A stretch of DNA of 64,000 nt from DATGUP01 sp035301265 (GTDB taxonomy: Bacteria; Bacillota; Bacilli; Bacillales; Amphibacillaceae), in NCBI GenBank assembly GCA_035301265.1, contig DATGUP010000020.1, positions 50,467-114,466 of the forward strand. The letters are read 5' to 3'. This document shows, piece after piece, positions 26,804-36,659 of this stretch (the stretch's first letter is position 1; each line of letters begins with the position of its first letter). Below the pieces are notes generated by a model. The model did not search any database. It saw only the letters and a list, made by a program, of their open reading frames with translations, and was not told the origin of the DNA. The position numbers were made by a program, and so were the translations under genes.

Positions 26804-28552
26804 GTGCTTCAGGTATTTAAAAAGCTTGATTGGTTTTTTAAAGTGTATTGGAAACGTTATTTATTCGCTGTAGTAGCTCTTATGACGGCAAGTGCTATTG
26901 GACTTTTTCCACCAAAATTGGTCGGTTATGCGATTGATCATATTCAGTTTGAAACGTTGACTTTACAACTGTTAATAGCGATTATTGGGGGATATGTGGC
27001 ACTGCTTGTTTCTCATTATGTAATCGGATTTTTATGGGATTATACGCTTTTCGGAGGCGCAGCCATTTTAGAGAGATGGATGCGCAGTAAAATGATGGAT
27101 CATTTTCTACAGATGGCGCCGCCGTTTTTTTCTAAATACCGAACGGGCGATTTAATGGCTCGCTCGACGAATGATTTAAAGGCAATTTCAATGACGGCGG
27201 GATTTGGTATTTTGACACTCGTTGATTCGAGTACATTTATGTTCATGATCATTGCCATGATGGGTTTTACCATCAGTTGGAAATTGACGTTAGCAGCCCT
27301 CATTCCATTGCCGATAATGGCGGTCATTATGAATAAATATGGCAGTGCGATTCACTCCCGCTTTATGAAGGCGCAACACGCTTTCGGTGAGATGAACAAT
27401 GATGTATTGGAATCGATCCGTGGAGTGCGCGTTATCCGGGCCTTTGTTCAAGAGACTCAAGATGAAAAACGCTTCAATGCCATGACAAAAAATGTGTATG
27501 ACAAAAATATTGAGGTCGCCAAAGTCGATGCTTTGTTTGAACCGACTATGAAAATTCTCGTCGGGATGTCCTATACAATCGGGCTCGGGTATGGCGCGAT
27601 GCTCGTTTTTGATAATGTCATTTCCCTCGGAAATCTCGTCACTTTTAATGTTTATCTCGGCATGTTGATTTGGCCGATGTTTGCGGTAGGTGAATTGATC
27701 AATGTCATGCAACGTGGTAATGCGTCGTTAGACCGTGTCAATGAAACATTGGCTTATAAACCCGACATTACAAATCCCGATCATCCAGAACCAGTGGCAT
27801 CGGTTGATACGATAACTTTCCACCATGTGTCGTTTAATTATAACGGTTCCCACGCTTATCAACTGAATGATATAAACTTGCATATCAAAAAAGGCGAGAC
27901 AATTGGAATTGTCGGCAAAACAGGAGCGGGCAAAACGACATTGTTCAGATTGCTGTTGCGACAATACCCGAATTTTTCCGGAGAAATTACGATTTCCGGT
28001 GTTCGCCTGCAAAACATTGCTCTTGATCAGCTTCGTTCCTGGATCGGTTATGTCCCTCAAGATCAAGTTATGTTTTCCAAAACGATCCGGGAAAATATTC
28101 AGTTCGGAAAAGCGGATGCAACCGATGAAGAGATTTACCGGGTCTTAGAACTCGCTCAATTTCTAGAAGATATCGAGGAAATGCCTGCCAAACTGGATAC
28201 TCAAGTCGGTGAGAGCGGTGTGACGTTATCCGGTGGTCAAAAACAGCGTGTCGCCCTCGCACGTGCTTTTATTAAAGATCCGGACATTTTAATTCTCGAC
28301 GATTCTCTTTCCGCTGTGGACGGCAAAACCGAAGCGAAGATCATCGCCCATTTGCGCCGCCAGCGTCAGAATAAGACTACGCTAATCGCCGCTCATAGAT
28401 TGTCTGCAGTTCAACATGCTGACCACATCATTGTATTGGATAAAGGTAAGATTGTTGAAGAAGGGACTCATGAGGAATTGATCGCGGCGGGCGGTTGGTA
28501 TCAACAGCGCTATGATGAGCAACAGTTAGAAAACGAGGAGGTGGATGTATGA
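26804..28552 (+). CDS. bmrC: Heterodimeric multidrug ABC exporter subunit, BmrC-like
   Basis: 582 residues: a six-helix exporter domain (about 1-310) and a nucleotide-binding domain. Walker A is GKTGAGKTT near 370 and the signature LSGGQKQR near 475. Walker B ends in LILDDS, with Asp instead of the catalytic Glu. That makes its ATP site the degenerate one, as in BmrC of B. subtilis (YheI). It starts at GTG behind AAGGTG. The partner gene overlaps by four bases (ATGA type). The operon is preceded by an attenuator. Confidence 0.9.
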   Translation: MLQVFKKLDWFFKVYWKRYLFAVVALMTASAIGLFPPKLVGYAIDHIQFETLTLQLLIAIIGGYVALLVSHYVIGFLWDYTLFGGAAILERWMRSKMMDHFLQMAPPFFSKYRTGDLMARSTNDLKAISMTAGFGILTLVDSSTFMFMIIAMMGFTISWKLTLAALIPLPIMAVIMNKYGSAIHSRFMKAQHAFGEMNNDVLESIRGVRVIRAFVQETQDEKRFNAMTKNVYDKNIEVAKVDALFEPTMKILVGMSYTIGLGYGAMLVFDNVISLGNLVTFNVYLGMLIWPMFAVGELINVMQRGNASLDRVNETLAYKPDITNPDHPEPVASVDTITFHHVSFNYNGSHAYQLNDINLHIKKGETIGIVGKTGAGKTTLFRLLLRQYPNFSGEITISGVRLQNIALDQLRSWIGYVPQDQVMFSKTIRENIQFGKADATDEEIYRVLELAQFLEDIEEMPAKLDTQVGESGVTLSGGQKQRVALARAFIKDPDILILDDSLSAVDGKTEAKIIAHLRRQRQNKTTLIAAHRLSAVQHADHIIVLDKGKIVEEGTHEELIAAGGWYQQRYDEQQLENEEVDV

Positions 28553-30579
28553 AAAATAAAACAACGGAAAGGCGACTCTTAGGCTACGCCTGGCAGTTTA
28601 AAAGGGGCATTTTGCTTGGCATTGGTTTTCTTATTGTTGCAACAGTGCTGGAACTTGCTGGGCCGCTTATTGCCAAAGTTGTCATTGATGAACATATCCT
28701 TGGAATTGAAGGCAAATGGCAGGAAGTATCCACAGATGATGATCGGGATACAGTCACATACAACGGTCGTTTTTATAAACGAGCCGATCGTTTAACCAAC
28801 GCTCAAACAGATGGAGATATGATGACACTTTTGCAAGTTGAAAACGATTATTATATCGTCCACGATGATGTGCCATTGCAAGGAAAACGCAAGGCTGAGG
28901 GCTCGACTGTAACGATTGAATTGGCGGATGATGTGATGGCATTTGAAGCTGAGAAATTGTCACTTTCAGAAATCACCCCGTTTTTTGCTCCGGAGAAACG
29001 GCCGATTTTCGTTTTGCTTAGTCTGTACGTCGTGTTGCTATTGGTTGCTGGTGTTTTTCAATTTTATCAGACGTTTTTGTTACAAAAAGCTTCGAATCAA
29101 ATTGTGCAAAAAATGCGCAATGATATTTTTGCTCATATTCAACGGTTGCCGATCGACTATTTTGTCGATCATCCGGCTGGTAAAATTGTCGCACGCATTA
29201 CAAACGATACGGAAGCTATCCGAGATTTGTATGAACGGGTTCTATCTATTGTCGTCACAAGCGCGATCTATATGGGTGGGATTTTTGTTGCCTTGTTCAT
29301 TCTTGATGTGCGTATAGGGCTTGTCGGTCTCATTTTAATTCCCGTTGTTGCCATTTGGATGAAAGTGTATAAATATTTTGGCACGAAGTATAATAGTGTG
29401 ATTCGATCCACAATCAGCGCGATCAACGGCCACATCAATGAAGCGATTCAGGGAATGCCAATCATCCAAGCTTTCCGGCGACAGCAGCAAACGAAAAAGG
29501 AATTTGAAACGCTGAACGAGCGACATTATACGTACCAACGAAAACTCGTTAAGTTAAATGCTTTAACATCGCACAATCTGGTGACAGCTTGTCGTAATTT
29601 AGCGTTTGTCTTATTTTTATTGTACTTCGGACTGGTATCGCTTGATCCAACTAGTGTGATTTCCATTGGTATGTTGTATGCGATTGTCGATTACATTACC
29701 CGCTTGTTTGAGCCGGTTAACGATATCGTCAATCAACTGCCGCTCATTGAACAAGCACGGGTGGCTGGAAACCGAGTGTTTACGTTAATGGATCATGATG
29801 GTGAAGAAGTGAAAAACGAGAGTATCCCACGCTATAGAGGACATGTCCAGTTTGATGATGTTTCTTTTGCCTATAATGACACAGACTATGTTCTTAAGCA
29901 TATTTCTTTTGCAGTCAAACCAGGTGAAACGGCTGCTTTCGTCGGTCATACTGGTTCAGGTAAAAGCTCGATTATGAATTTGCTGTTCCGGTTTTACGAT
30001 CCGCAATATGGGACCATTACGATCGACGGGCAAGACATAAAAAAATGGTCACGTCAACAAGTGCGCAGTCATATGGGAATTGTGCTGCAAGATCCGTTTT
30101 TGTTTTCAGGCACGATACTATCTAATGTGACTATGAATGATCCTGCTATTTCACGTCAAGCAGCGATAGATGCGCTGAAGGCGGTCGGGGCGGATCGGTT
30201 TATCGAGCAACTGCCAAATGGCTATGATGAAAAAGTGACTGAAGGTGGAGGGCGTTTGTCCCTCGGTGAACGCCAGCTTATTTCCTTTGCACGAGCATTG
30301 GCTTTTGACCCGGCGATTTTAATTTTAGATGAGGCGACAGCCAATATTGATACGGAAACAGAAAACCTTATCCAGCATGCTTTGGAGGTGCTGAAAAAAG
30401 GTCGTACGACGCTGGTTATTGCTCACCGACTATCGACAATCCAGGGAGCGGATGCCATTTATGTACTTGATCATGGTAAAATTGTAGAAAGAGGTCATCA
30501 TGAACAGCTGATTCGGGAAAGAGGATTGTATTACCATATGTATCAAATGCAACGATGGAGCTCGCGTACGGCTGGTTAA
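28549..30579 (+). CDS. bmrD: Heterodimeric multidrug ABC exporter subunit, BmrD-like
   Basis: 676 residues. Between the first two membrane helices it has an extra extracellular insert (about residues 52-145) rich in Asp, Arg and Thr, the hallmark of BmrD (YheH). The nucleotide-binding domain has Walker A GHTGSGKSS near 465. The signature reads LSLGERQ and Walker B LILDEATANID, with the catalytic Glu present. It forms the active ATP site together with the BmrC-like subunit and exports structurally varied drugs. Confidence 0.92.
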   Translation: MKNKTTERRLLGYAWQFKRGILLGIGFLIVATVLELAGPLIAKVVIDEHILGIEGKWQEVSTDDDRDTVTYNGRFYKRADRLTNAQTDGDMMTLLQVENDYYIVHDDVPLQGKRKAEGSTVTIELADDVMAFEAEKLSLSEITPFFAPEKRPIFVLLSLYVVLLLVAGVFQFYQTFLLQKASNQIVQKMRNDIFAHIQRLPIDYFVDHPAGKIVARITNDTEAIRDLYERVLSIVVTSAIYMGGIFVALFILDVRIGLVGLILIPVVAIWMKVYKYFGTKYNSVIRSTISAINGHINEAIQGMPIIQAFRRQQQTKKEFETLNERHYTYQRKLVKLNALTSHNLVTACRNLAFVLFLLYFGLVSLDPTSVISIGMLYAIVDYITRLFEPVNDIVNQLPLIEQARVAGNRVFTLMDHDGEEVKNESIPRYRGHVQFDDVSFAYNDTDYVLKHISFAVKPGETAAFVGHTGSGKSSIMNLLFRFYDPQYGTITIDGQDIKKWSRQQVRSHMGIVLQDPFLFSGTILSNVTMNDPAISRQAAIDALKAVGADRFIEQLPNGYDEKVTEGGGRLSLGERQLISFARALAFDPAILILDEATANIDTETENLIQHALEVLKKGRTTLVIAHRLSTIQGADAIYVLDHGKIVERGHHEQLIRERGLYYHMYQMQRWSSRTAG

Positions 30580-30623
30580 GCAGCTATGTCCGGCCTTCTC
30601 GGAAAGACATTGGGGGTTGTTTT

Positions 30624-31448
30624 ATGAAAAATAAAGAAAGCAACCACGATATGATAGATGAAGACTTATATGAGGAGTTTGATGAGGAAGAATTATATGC
30701 ACTCGTCGAAGCTGAACGGCAAAAAGCATTAAAGCGTGCTCATCATCCTAAACCGAAGCGCCCTTTTCCGAAATGGGCGTTTTGGCTTATTGCTATGACG
30801 CTCGTTTTAAATTTGTTAGCTCTTTTACCGCAAACATTTTCCATCCCAGCCATCGACTTTTTAATGACATCGGCAAAATTGTCCATCCAGGAAGATATCA
30901 AGGCGTATAAAAAAGCGGTGGTTGTTATCGAGGCGGAAGATTCACGAGGAACGGGTTTTGCCATTTCCGCTGATGGCACTATTTTAACCAATGCTCACGT
31001 CGTTGATGGAGAGGACGAGGTTACGGCGGCTTTTCCGGATGACGGTTTATATGCAGCCGATGTTATTCAAACATATCCGTCTATTGATCTGGCTGTTTTG
31101 CAAGTGGAAGATCAAGATTTGCCTTATTTACCGCTGGATGAAAAACCGCATTTTAATCGCGGGGATTCAGTCACATTTATCGGTAACCCGCTGCGATTCC
31201 AAGGTATTGCCAATGAAGGAACAATCATTGATGATACACATTTGAGCGGTTGGGACAAGCCTGTCGTGATGATGGATGCCCCTGTTTACAGAGGAAATAG
31301 CGGCAGCCCGGTCATTTCTAGTAATGGTCAAGTTATTGGCGTTGTGTTTGCATCCCTTGATCATGATACATATGGTCGGGTTGGTTTATTTGTTCCGATT
31401 AGTTACTATACTAAGTTACATCAGAAATCATCTCTATTCAAGGAGTGA
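30624..31448 (+). CDS. Membrane-anchored trypsin-like serine protease (S1C, no PDZ)
   Basis: About 274 residues. A charged cytoplasmic N-terminus rich in Glu, Asp and Lys is followed by one membrane helix (about 48-70) and an extracellular trypsin-like domain. The triad is His in TNAHVVDG near 124, Asp in IDLAVLQ near 154 and Ser in GNSGSPV near 226. Unlike HtrA there is no PDZ domain, as the protein ends soon after the protease fold. The ATG at 30624 has GGGGG eight bases upstream; an in-frame ATG at 30555 overlaps bmrD. It may be co-transcribed with bmrCD. Confidence 0.87.
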   Translation: MKNKESNHDMIDEDLYEEFDEEELYALVEAERQKALKRAHHPKPKRPFPKWAFWLIAMTLVLNLLALLPQTFSIPAIDFLMTSAKLSIQEDIKAYKKAVVVIEAEDSRGTGFAISADGTILTNAHVVDGEDEVTAAFPDDGLYAADVIQTYPSIDLAVLQVEDQDLPYLPLDEKPHFNRGDSVTFIGNPLRFQGIANEGTIIDDTHLSGWDKPVVMMDAPVYRGNSGSPVISSNGQVIGVVFASLDHDTYGRVGLFVPISYYTKLHQKSSLFKE

Positions 31449-31454
31449 GTGTCT

Positions 31455-32156
31455 TTGTTTCAGAAACAAACATGGCTAGGCATGCAACAGTGGGATGATT
31501 GTTTATTCCTTCATTGGCCAATGCCATATGATGTTGTCAGATCACTCGTTCCTGATCCATTTACACTCGAGACGTTTAACGGTACGTGCTGGGTTAGCAT
31601 TGTTGTGTTTCGGGCAAGTGAGACGCGCATGCGAGGAATGTCTAAAAAAATGGGGTTACGGCCGTATGTGCAGTTGAATGTCAGAACCTATATTCGTTTT
31701 CATGAAGAGCCGGCTGTCTACTTTTTTTCCGTCGTTTCCAACCATGTGTTAGCTTTTTTAGGCGCGAAGTATTTATTGTCTCTTCCTTTTGAATATGCGC
31801 AAATGGTATGGCAGCAAACACCTGATGGTTTTTTCGTTGCTATGCAACGCTCGAAAAATGCTGAAACATCGGCTCGTTTTGCTGTTCAAGCGAATGTCCA
31901 ATCTGAAACTTTTCGTCCCAAACGCCATTCACTTTCCTATTGGTTGACAGAACGCTATGCTTTTTATTCAATCAAACGAAACACGATTTTTAAAGCGTCT
32001 ATCTTTCATGCCCCGTGGGAGCTGCAAAATGGAACAGCGAACGTAGCCATGAGTGGTTTAATGGATGGTTTGTCTAAAAAAGAGCCGCTTGTTCATTATA
32101 GCCGAACAAAAAAGACTTGGCTTTATCCTTTTAAACGAGTAGGGAAAATCTTATGA
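31455..32156 (+). CDS. DUF2071 family protein (YqjF-like)
   Basis: About 233 residues of the COG3361/DUF2071 family, recognised from WDDCLFLHWPMPYDVVRSLVPDPF, the central VQLNVRTYIR strand and the C-terminal RTKKTWLYPF. Function is unknown. It is likely cytoplasmic. It follows the protease directly. TTG at 31455 is preferred because AGGAG is nine bases before it; a GTG at 31449 is only three bases from that site. Confidence 0.82.
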   Translation: MFQKQTWLGMQQWDDCLFLHWPMPYDVVRSLVPDPFTLETFNGTCWVSIVVFRASETRMRGMSKKMGLRPYVQLNVRTYIRFHEEPAVYFFSVVSNHVLAFLGAKYLLSLPFEYAQMVWQQTPDGFFVAMQRSKNAETSARFAVQANVQSETFRPKRHSLSYWLTERYAFYSIKRNTIFKASIFHAPWELQNGTANVAMSGLMDGLSKKEPLVHYSRTKKTWLYPFKRVGKIL

Positions 32157-32245
32157 CTAACAAAATTGAAGGCTAAGTTGTACAAGGTCAATTGGAAGAT
32201 GGCATGACCATTTCTTTTTAAATAAACTCAATAACAAATAAGAAG

Positions 32246-32276
32246 GCATGCACCGTCGACAGGTGCATGCTTTTTT
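32246..32276 (+). terminator. Terminator after the DUF2071 gene
   Basis: Perfect nine-base GCATGCACC stem with a seven-base loop and six T. Confidence 0.85.
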
Positions 32277-32511
32277 AAACTTCCATAGCAGCTGTTGGCG
32301 TGTATTTCATGGCATGGTCAATATAATAAAGCAAATTATCGTGGGATTCGAGTATTTTTCGTTCATCCAGTGCATAATGATAGGCATGCAAGAAACGCTG
32401 GATTTTTTTAGACAAGATATCATCACGCGTGCGGACCATGAGGACAAGCAGATCATCCCATTGCCCCCATAACGTATAGTACAACGCCTTGTCGTAATCC
32501 GGAATATCCAT
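32275..32511 (-). CDS. yhdB: YhdB family small protein
   Basis: 78 residues, soluble and helical, resembling B. subtilis YhdB (PDYDKALYYTLWGQWDDLLVLMVRT near the N-terminus, FLHAYHYALDER in the middle). Function is unknown. The ribosome site is AAGGAGG, eight bases before the ATG. It is a separate minus-strand gene between two plus-strand units. Confidence 0.8.
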   Translation of the reverse strand: MDIPDYDKALYYTLWGQWDDLLVLMVRTRDDILSKKIQRFLHAYHYALDERKILESHDNLLYYIDHAMKYTPTAAMEV

Positions 32512-32772
32512 GGTTTGTCCTCCTTAACGTCAAGGGTTTCTCTTTTTCGTAAATGGTTCATCCAGGGGATGTGATGACTTGGTTGCAGACCTTGGGCTGA
32601 GCACTTTTCAATCACTTTTTTCGCTAGCGTATTCTTTAGCTTCCCCTTCTTTCTATTTATATTTTCGAAAATAAAAATGGTGTCCTTACCAAATTTAGGC
32701 TCGGCTCGTCAAAGCATAATTCGATTGTACTTTCGCATACTAAAAGCAAAATGCAAAGGAGGTTTTAAATCA

Positions 32773-33513
32773 ATGAAATGGAAATTTCTCAGTATCTTTT
32801 CGGTCTTTGTATTTGCACTGGCAGCATGTCAAGCTACTGACGGCAATCAACAAGGACGAGATGCTGGTAACAGAGACGGAAACAATGTCGAACAAACGCG
32901 TTACAACAACAACACGTCCAATGATTTACGTAATACACCGGGATATGATAATCGACAAGACCGCAACAGGAATGAGCAGACTAATCGGGACAGAGACCGT
33001 CGGAGAAATGATGACACCCGTCATAAGGGTCAAGATGGTGACAATGCCCGCAATAATGGGGAGAACCGTTACGAAGTCGCCGAGGAAGCCGCAGATCGCA
33101 TTACGGATGAGATCGATGAAATCGATTATGCCTATGTTCTGACAACTAACAACAATGCGTATGTCGCTGCGGCTTTGGATAACGACAGAAAAACACACGA
33201 TACCGATAATTATCGTGATGGCCGTGCTACTTTAGATCGAAACAACGATGAAAATCGCGGCCGTACACGTAATCGGGGTGATGATCGTGCTGGCGAAGAA
33301 CTGACAGATGACGTCAAAAGCGAAATATCCGATGTGGTCAAATCGGTTGATGACAATATTGACAATGTTTATGTATCCACAAACCCTGATTTTGTCGATT
33401 TGACAAATAATTATGTTGATGATATGAATAACGGACGCCCGATTCGGGGATTCGTCGATGAATTCTCTAATATGATCGAGCGATTGTTCCCGCAAAATCG
33501 AGACAACCGTTAA
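32773..33513 (+). CDS. YhcN/YlaJ-type sporulation lipoprotein
   Basis: About 246 residues. A signal peptide with lipobox (FALAAC, Cys about 19) is followed by a low-complexity Asn/Asp/Arg/Gln region (about 25-105). A YhcN/YlaJ domain follows: EVAEEAADRITDEIDEIDYAYVLTTNNNAYVAAAL, then DDVKSEISDVVKSVDDNIDNVYVSTNPDFV. Members are found in the forespore or spore envelope. The ATG at 32773 follows GGAGG. The insert of another charged stretch between the two halves makes it longer than typical. Confidence 0.87.
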   Translation: MKWKFLSIFSVFVFALAACQATDGNQQGRDAGNRDGNNVEQTRYNNNTSNDLRNTPGYDNRQDRNRNEQTNRDRDRRRNDDTRHKGQDGDNARNNGENRYEVAEEAADRITDEIDEIDYAYVLTTNNNAYVAAALDNDRKTHDTDNYRDGRATLDRNNDENRGRTRNRGDDRAGEELTDDVKSEISDVVKSVDDNIDNVYVSTNPDFVDLTNNYVDDMNNGRPIRGFVDEFSNMIERLFPQNRDNR

Positions 33514-33525
33514 TATTTTTTTGAG

Positions 33526-33560
33526 CGAGTGCCGCAATACATGCCGCACTCGTTTTTCTT
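33526..33560 (+). terminator. Terminator after the sporulation lipoprotein
   Basis: CGAGTGC/GCACTCG stem followed by TTTTTCTTT. Confidence 0.8.
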
Positions 33561-33667
33561 TATCATCGCTACTCATGCTTCTTTATAGCAAAATAATCTG
33601 ACTTATTGTTGCTGTCTTTTTTCTTTCGTTTTTTGTATACTAAAATAAATAGTAAGGGAGGTTACGT

Positions 33668-35041
33668 ATGATGAGTGAAAAGGTACTTCATTATTTGTCT
33701 TCTCATCGTGATGTGCTTCTGGAAAAATTAAATGCATTTTTATCGATTCCAAGTGTGAGCACGGACTCTGTACATAAACAAGATATTCACAAAGCAGCTG
33801 ACTTCTTAGTCACCTATTTACTCGATATCGGTTTCGATAATGTGGAGAAACAGGAGACGGAGGGCCATCCGCTCGTTTTTGCCGAATACAAAAAGGCTGG
33901 GCCTCATGCACCGACTGTCTTAATCTACGGGCATTACGATGTCCAGCCGGTCGATCCAATTGAAGAATGGAAGAGTGAGCCGTTCAAGCCGGAAGTTCGC
34001 AACGGCCGTTTGTATGCCCGGGGGGCAAGCGATGACAAAGGACAAGTATTCATGCATTTGGCTGTGTTTGAAGCATTTATGAAAACAGAAGGAAAACTTC
34101 CGCTCAATGTGAAAGTATGTATTGAAGGCGAAGAAGAAATCGGCAGTGAAAATTTATATACGCTGTTGCATGACAAACAAGAACAATTCGCCGCTGATTT
34201 TGCCGTTATTTCTGATTCCGGAATGGTGGCTAAAGGCCAGCCGACCATTTTGTATGGGTTAAAAGGATTTACAGGACTGGAGATCCATGTCACCGGACCG
34301 GATCATGATTTGCATTCCGGTATGTATGGTGGAGCTGTTCGCAATCCAATCATGGCACTAAACCATATTTTGGCGTCGATGAAAGATATTGATGAGGTGG
34401 TAACGGTCAACGGTTTTTATGACGGGGTCGAACCGCTTTCAGATAAAGAACGCGAATTGATCGCCCGCGTACCCGGTAAAAACTTCCAAGATGCCACAGG
34501 TGTTCCAGAAACGGTTTCGGAAAAGGGCTATACAGCAAAAGAACATACGATGGCCCGTCCTACACTGGAAATCAACGGTATGTACGGAGGATATCAAGGT
34601 GAGGGAACGAAAACGATTATCCCCTCAGCGGCTACTGCAAAAATTACGTGTCGACTTGTGCCGGGCCAAGACCCAGAGCGTATCCAAACTCTTTTAGAAA
34701 AGCATATTTATAACGTTGCCCCAACCGGTGTAACCGTTGATGTCAAGAAAGAAAACCTTTCAGCTAAAGCGTATAAAGTTGATCCCGATCATCCATTAAT
34801 TCAAAAAGCAGCGACAAGTTATTCGAAGGCTTTTGGCAAAGAGACGATTTATGTTCGCATGGGCGGTTCAATCCCAGTGGTGGAGTGGATCGAGGCGATC
34901 TATAACATACCGATTGTACTGCTCGGCTTCGGCACACCAGAGGATAGACTGCATTCGCCAAATGAAAGTTTCCCGCTTGACAGTTTTGATAAGGGAATGG
35001 AAACGCTCGTTCATTATTGGCACGCTGTTGCCGTAGATTGA
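33668..35041 (+). CDS. M20 family dipeptidase
   Basis: 457 residues of the M20/ArgE-DapE-CNDP metallopeptidase type. Zinc-site motifs are YGHYDVQP (His/Asp near 88-90), RGASDDKGQ (bridging Asp near 122), CIEGEEEIGSE (catalytic Glu pair near 155) and SDSG near 185. The dimerisation lid (LHSGMYGGAVRNP onwards) and the final His in EDRLHSPNE are present. It likely hydrolyses dipeptides in the cytoplasm. It is followed 15 bases later by the C39-like gene. Confidence 0.92.
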   Translation: MMSEKVLHYLSSHRDVLLEKLNAFLSIPSVSTDSVHKQDIHKAADFLVTYLLDIGFDNVEKQETEGHPLVFAEYKKAGPHAPTVLIYGHYDVQPVDPIEEWKSEPFKPEVRNGRLYARGASDDKGQVFMHLAVFEAFMKTEGKLPLNVKVCIEGEEEIGSENLYTLLHDKQEQFAADFAVISDSGMVAKGQPTILYGLKGFTGLEIHVTGPDHDLHSGMYGGAVRNPIMALNHILASMKDIDEVVTVNGFYDGVEPLSDKERELIARVPGKNFQDATGVPETVSEKGYTAKEHTMARPTLEINGMYGGYQGEGTKTIIPSAATAKITCRLVPGQDPERIQTLLEKHIYNVAPTGVTVDVKKENLSAKAYKVDPDHPLIQKAATSYSKAFGKETIYVRMGGSIPVVEWIEAIYNIPIVLLGFGTPEDRLHSPNESFPLDSFDKGMETLVHYWHAVAVD

Positions 35042-35056
35042 AAAGAGGCATCTAGA

Positions 35057-35788
35057 TTGTTGAGAAGGATAGCGGTAATTTTAACCATAGCTTTAACCAT
35101 GACATCGTGTGATGGTACTTATACTATCTCTTCACATATGTCGCATAAAACAACTTTAAGCGATAAGCCATCCATCCCAGCGATGAGTCAAGCGGAAGTA
35201 GCGAGCGACACACCTCCATTGGATGTACCATTGATCAATCAGATGGACGAACCGCGCATTTATAATGGTTGTGAAGTGACAAGTATGGCGATGATTCTCC
35301 GTTATCTCGGTTATGATGTTACTAAGATGGAATTGGCAGAAAAAATTCCGCGTGTACCGCTAACTTATGATAATGGATTGAAAGGTAACCCTAACGAAGG
35401 TTTTGTCGGCGATATGGAGAATGGTCCTGGTCTGTCCGTTTACCACGGACCTATGTATGATGTGGCAAAAAGTTATGCAGGCGACAAAGCCATTGACATC
35501 ACGGGGGGATCACCGGAGGATATATACCAATATGTCGCTCAAGGTCTGCCCGTCTGGATTATTACAACGACACATATGGTTCCGGTAAACGAATTTGAGA
35601 CATGGAAGACCCCGTCAGGAACAATCGAAGTGACTTTCAATGTCCACAGTGTTGTGGTAACTGGTTTTGACAAGACGCATGTTTATGTCAATGATCCATA
35701 TGGGGATAAAAATAAACAGGTGGACAGGCAAGCATTTGAAGCCGCATGGAAGCAAATGGGAAGTCAAGCGATTGTCATCGAAAAATAG
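35057..35788 (+). CDS. C39-like peptidase lipoprotein (YvpB-like)
   Basis: 243 residues, TTG start after AAAAGAGG. The N-terminal signal ends in a TMTSC lipobox (Cys about 18). The Peptidase_C39_2 domain has the catalytic Cys in NGCEVTSMAM near 71, the His in NVHSVVVTG near 196 and the Asp in VNDPYG near 213. It is probably anchored outside the membrane. The substrate is unknown; relatives act on peptides or cell-wall material. Confidence 0.85.
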   Translation: MLRRIAVILTIALTMTSCDGTYTISSHMSHKTTLSDKPSIPAMSQAEVASDTPPLDVPLINQMDEPRIYNGCEVTSMAMILRYLGYDVTKMELAEKIPRVPLTYDNGLKGNPNEGFVGDMENGPGLSVYHGPMYDVAKSYAGDKAIDITGGSPEDIYQYVAQGLPVWIITTTHMVPVNEFETWKTPSGTIEVTFNVHSVVVTGFDKTHVYVNDPYGDKNKQVDRQAFEAAWKQMGSQAIVIEK

Positions 35789-35809
35789 CATGGAGATAGG
35801 AGGATGCAT

Positions 35810-36568
35810 GTGAAGTATGCGATTGTAACAGGAGCATCAAGAGGATTAGGAGAATCAGTCGCTAAACTGTTCATGGAACAGGGGATTCATGTCATAGGAT
35901 TGTCGCGTCGTGAAAATAAAGCTTTGCACAATCATGCTGAAAAACAACAAGCGTCCTATACACATGTAACATGTGATCTCGGACAAACGGAACAGGTTAA
36001 AACAGCCTATTCCAATATAAGTGAACATTTACCTACAGATGGCCTTGATACACTATACCTCATCAACAATGCAGCGGTGGTTGAGCCGATTGATCAGGCG
36101 ATGCGCATTGATCCCGATGATTTAGTAAATCATGTTCACATTAATACGATCGCCCCGATGATTTTAGCGAATCTGCTTTTACAAAAAGCGGTGCAAATCG
36201 ATGTGCCATTGATTTGTGCAACTGTCACGTCGGGAGCCGCCGACCGGCCGACGTATGGTTGGAGCGCTTATTGCAGTACGAAAGCCGCTATGGATATATA
36301 CACAAAAACAGTTGCATTAGAACAAGAAAAATTACAAACAGACAATAAAGTCATTGCTTTCAGCCCAGGTATTATGGATACAAACATGCAAACGACGATT
36401 CGCCAAACACGAGAGGACGCATTTGTTGATCGGGAAACGTTCCGCCATTACAAAGCAGAGAATATGTTGCGAGATACGGAAACAGTGGCGAGTGTTCTCA
36501 TCGATATTCTGTTAGATAAAGCCAATATTATAAATGGGAAAATCTACAAAGCGAATGATTATTTGTAA
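35810..36568 (+). CDS. SDR family, (S)-benzoin-forming benzil reductase type
   Basis: About 252 residues of a classical SDR closest in layout to YueD/sepiapterin reductase. It shows TGASRGLGES, NNAAVVEP, the catalytic Ser in VTSGAAD and YCSTK (Tyr and Lys). GTG at 35810 is chosen because GGAGG lies six bases upstream; the ATG at 35804 abuts that site. It likely reduces an alpha-dicarbonyl with NADPH. It follows the C39-like gene closely. Confidence 0.85.
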   Translation: MKYAIVTGASRGLGESVAKLFMEQGIHVIGLSRRENKALHNHAEKQQASYTHVTCDLGQTEQVKTAYSNISEHLPTDGLDTLYLINNAAVVEPIDQAMRIDPDDLVNHVHINTIAPMILANLLLQKAVQIDVPLICATVTSGAADRPTYGWSAYCSTKAAMDIYTKTVALEQEKLQTDNKVIAFSPGIMDTNMQTTIRQTREDAFVDRETFRHYKAENMLRDTETVASVLIDILLDKANIINGKIYKANDYL

Positions 36569-36581
36569 ACAATATAGCGAT

Positions 36582-36616
36582 ATAGAAAATCTGCCGTAAT
36601 GAGGCAGATTTTCTAT
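36582..36616. terminator. Bidirectional terminator between SDR and yjcZ-like gene
   Basis: Perfect 14-base arms (ATAGAAAATCTGCC and complement) around a seven-base loop between convergent genes. Confidence 0.75.
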
Positions 36617-36659
36617 GGACAATGGCATGTTACTCGTCAGGCATCAGGACGAAAGCGCG

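Noticed and set aside
26682..26873. 63-codon frame through the exporter leader as a structural gene
   Set aside because: It runs across two terminator hairpins and into the bmrC-like gene in another frame, with only a weak AGGT site.
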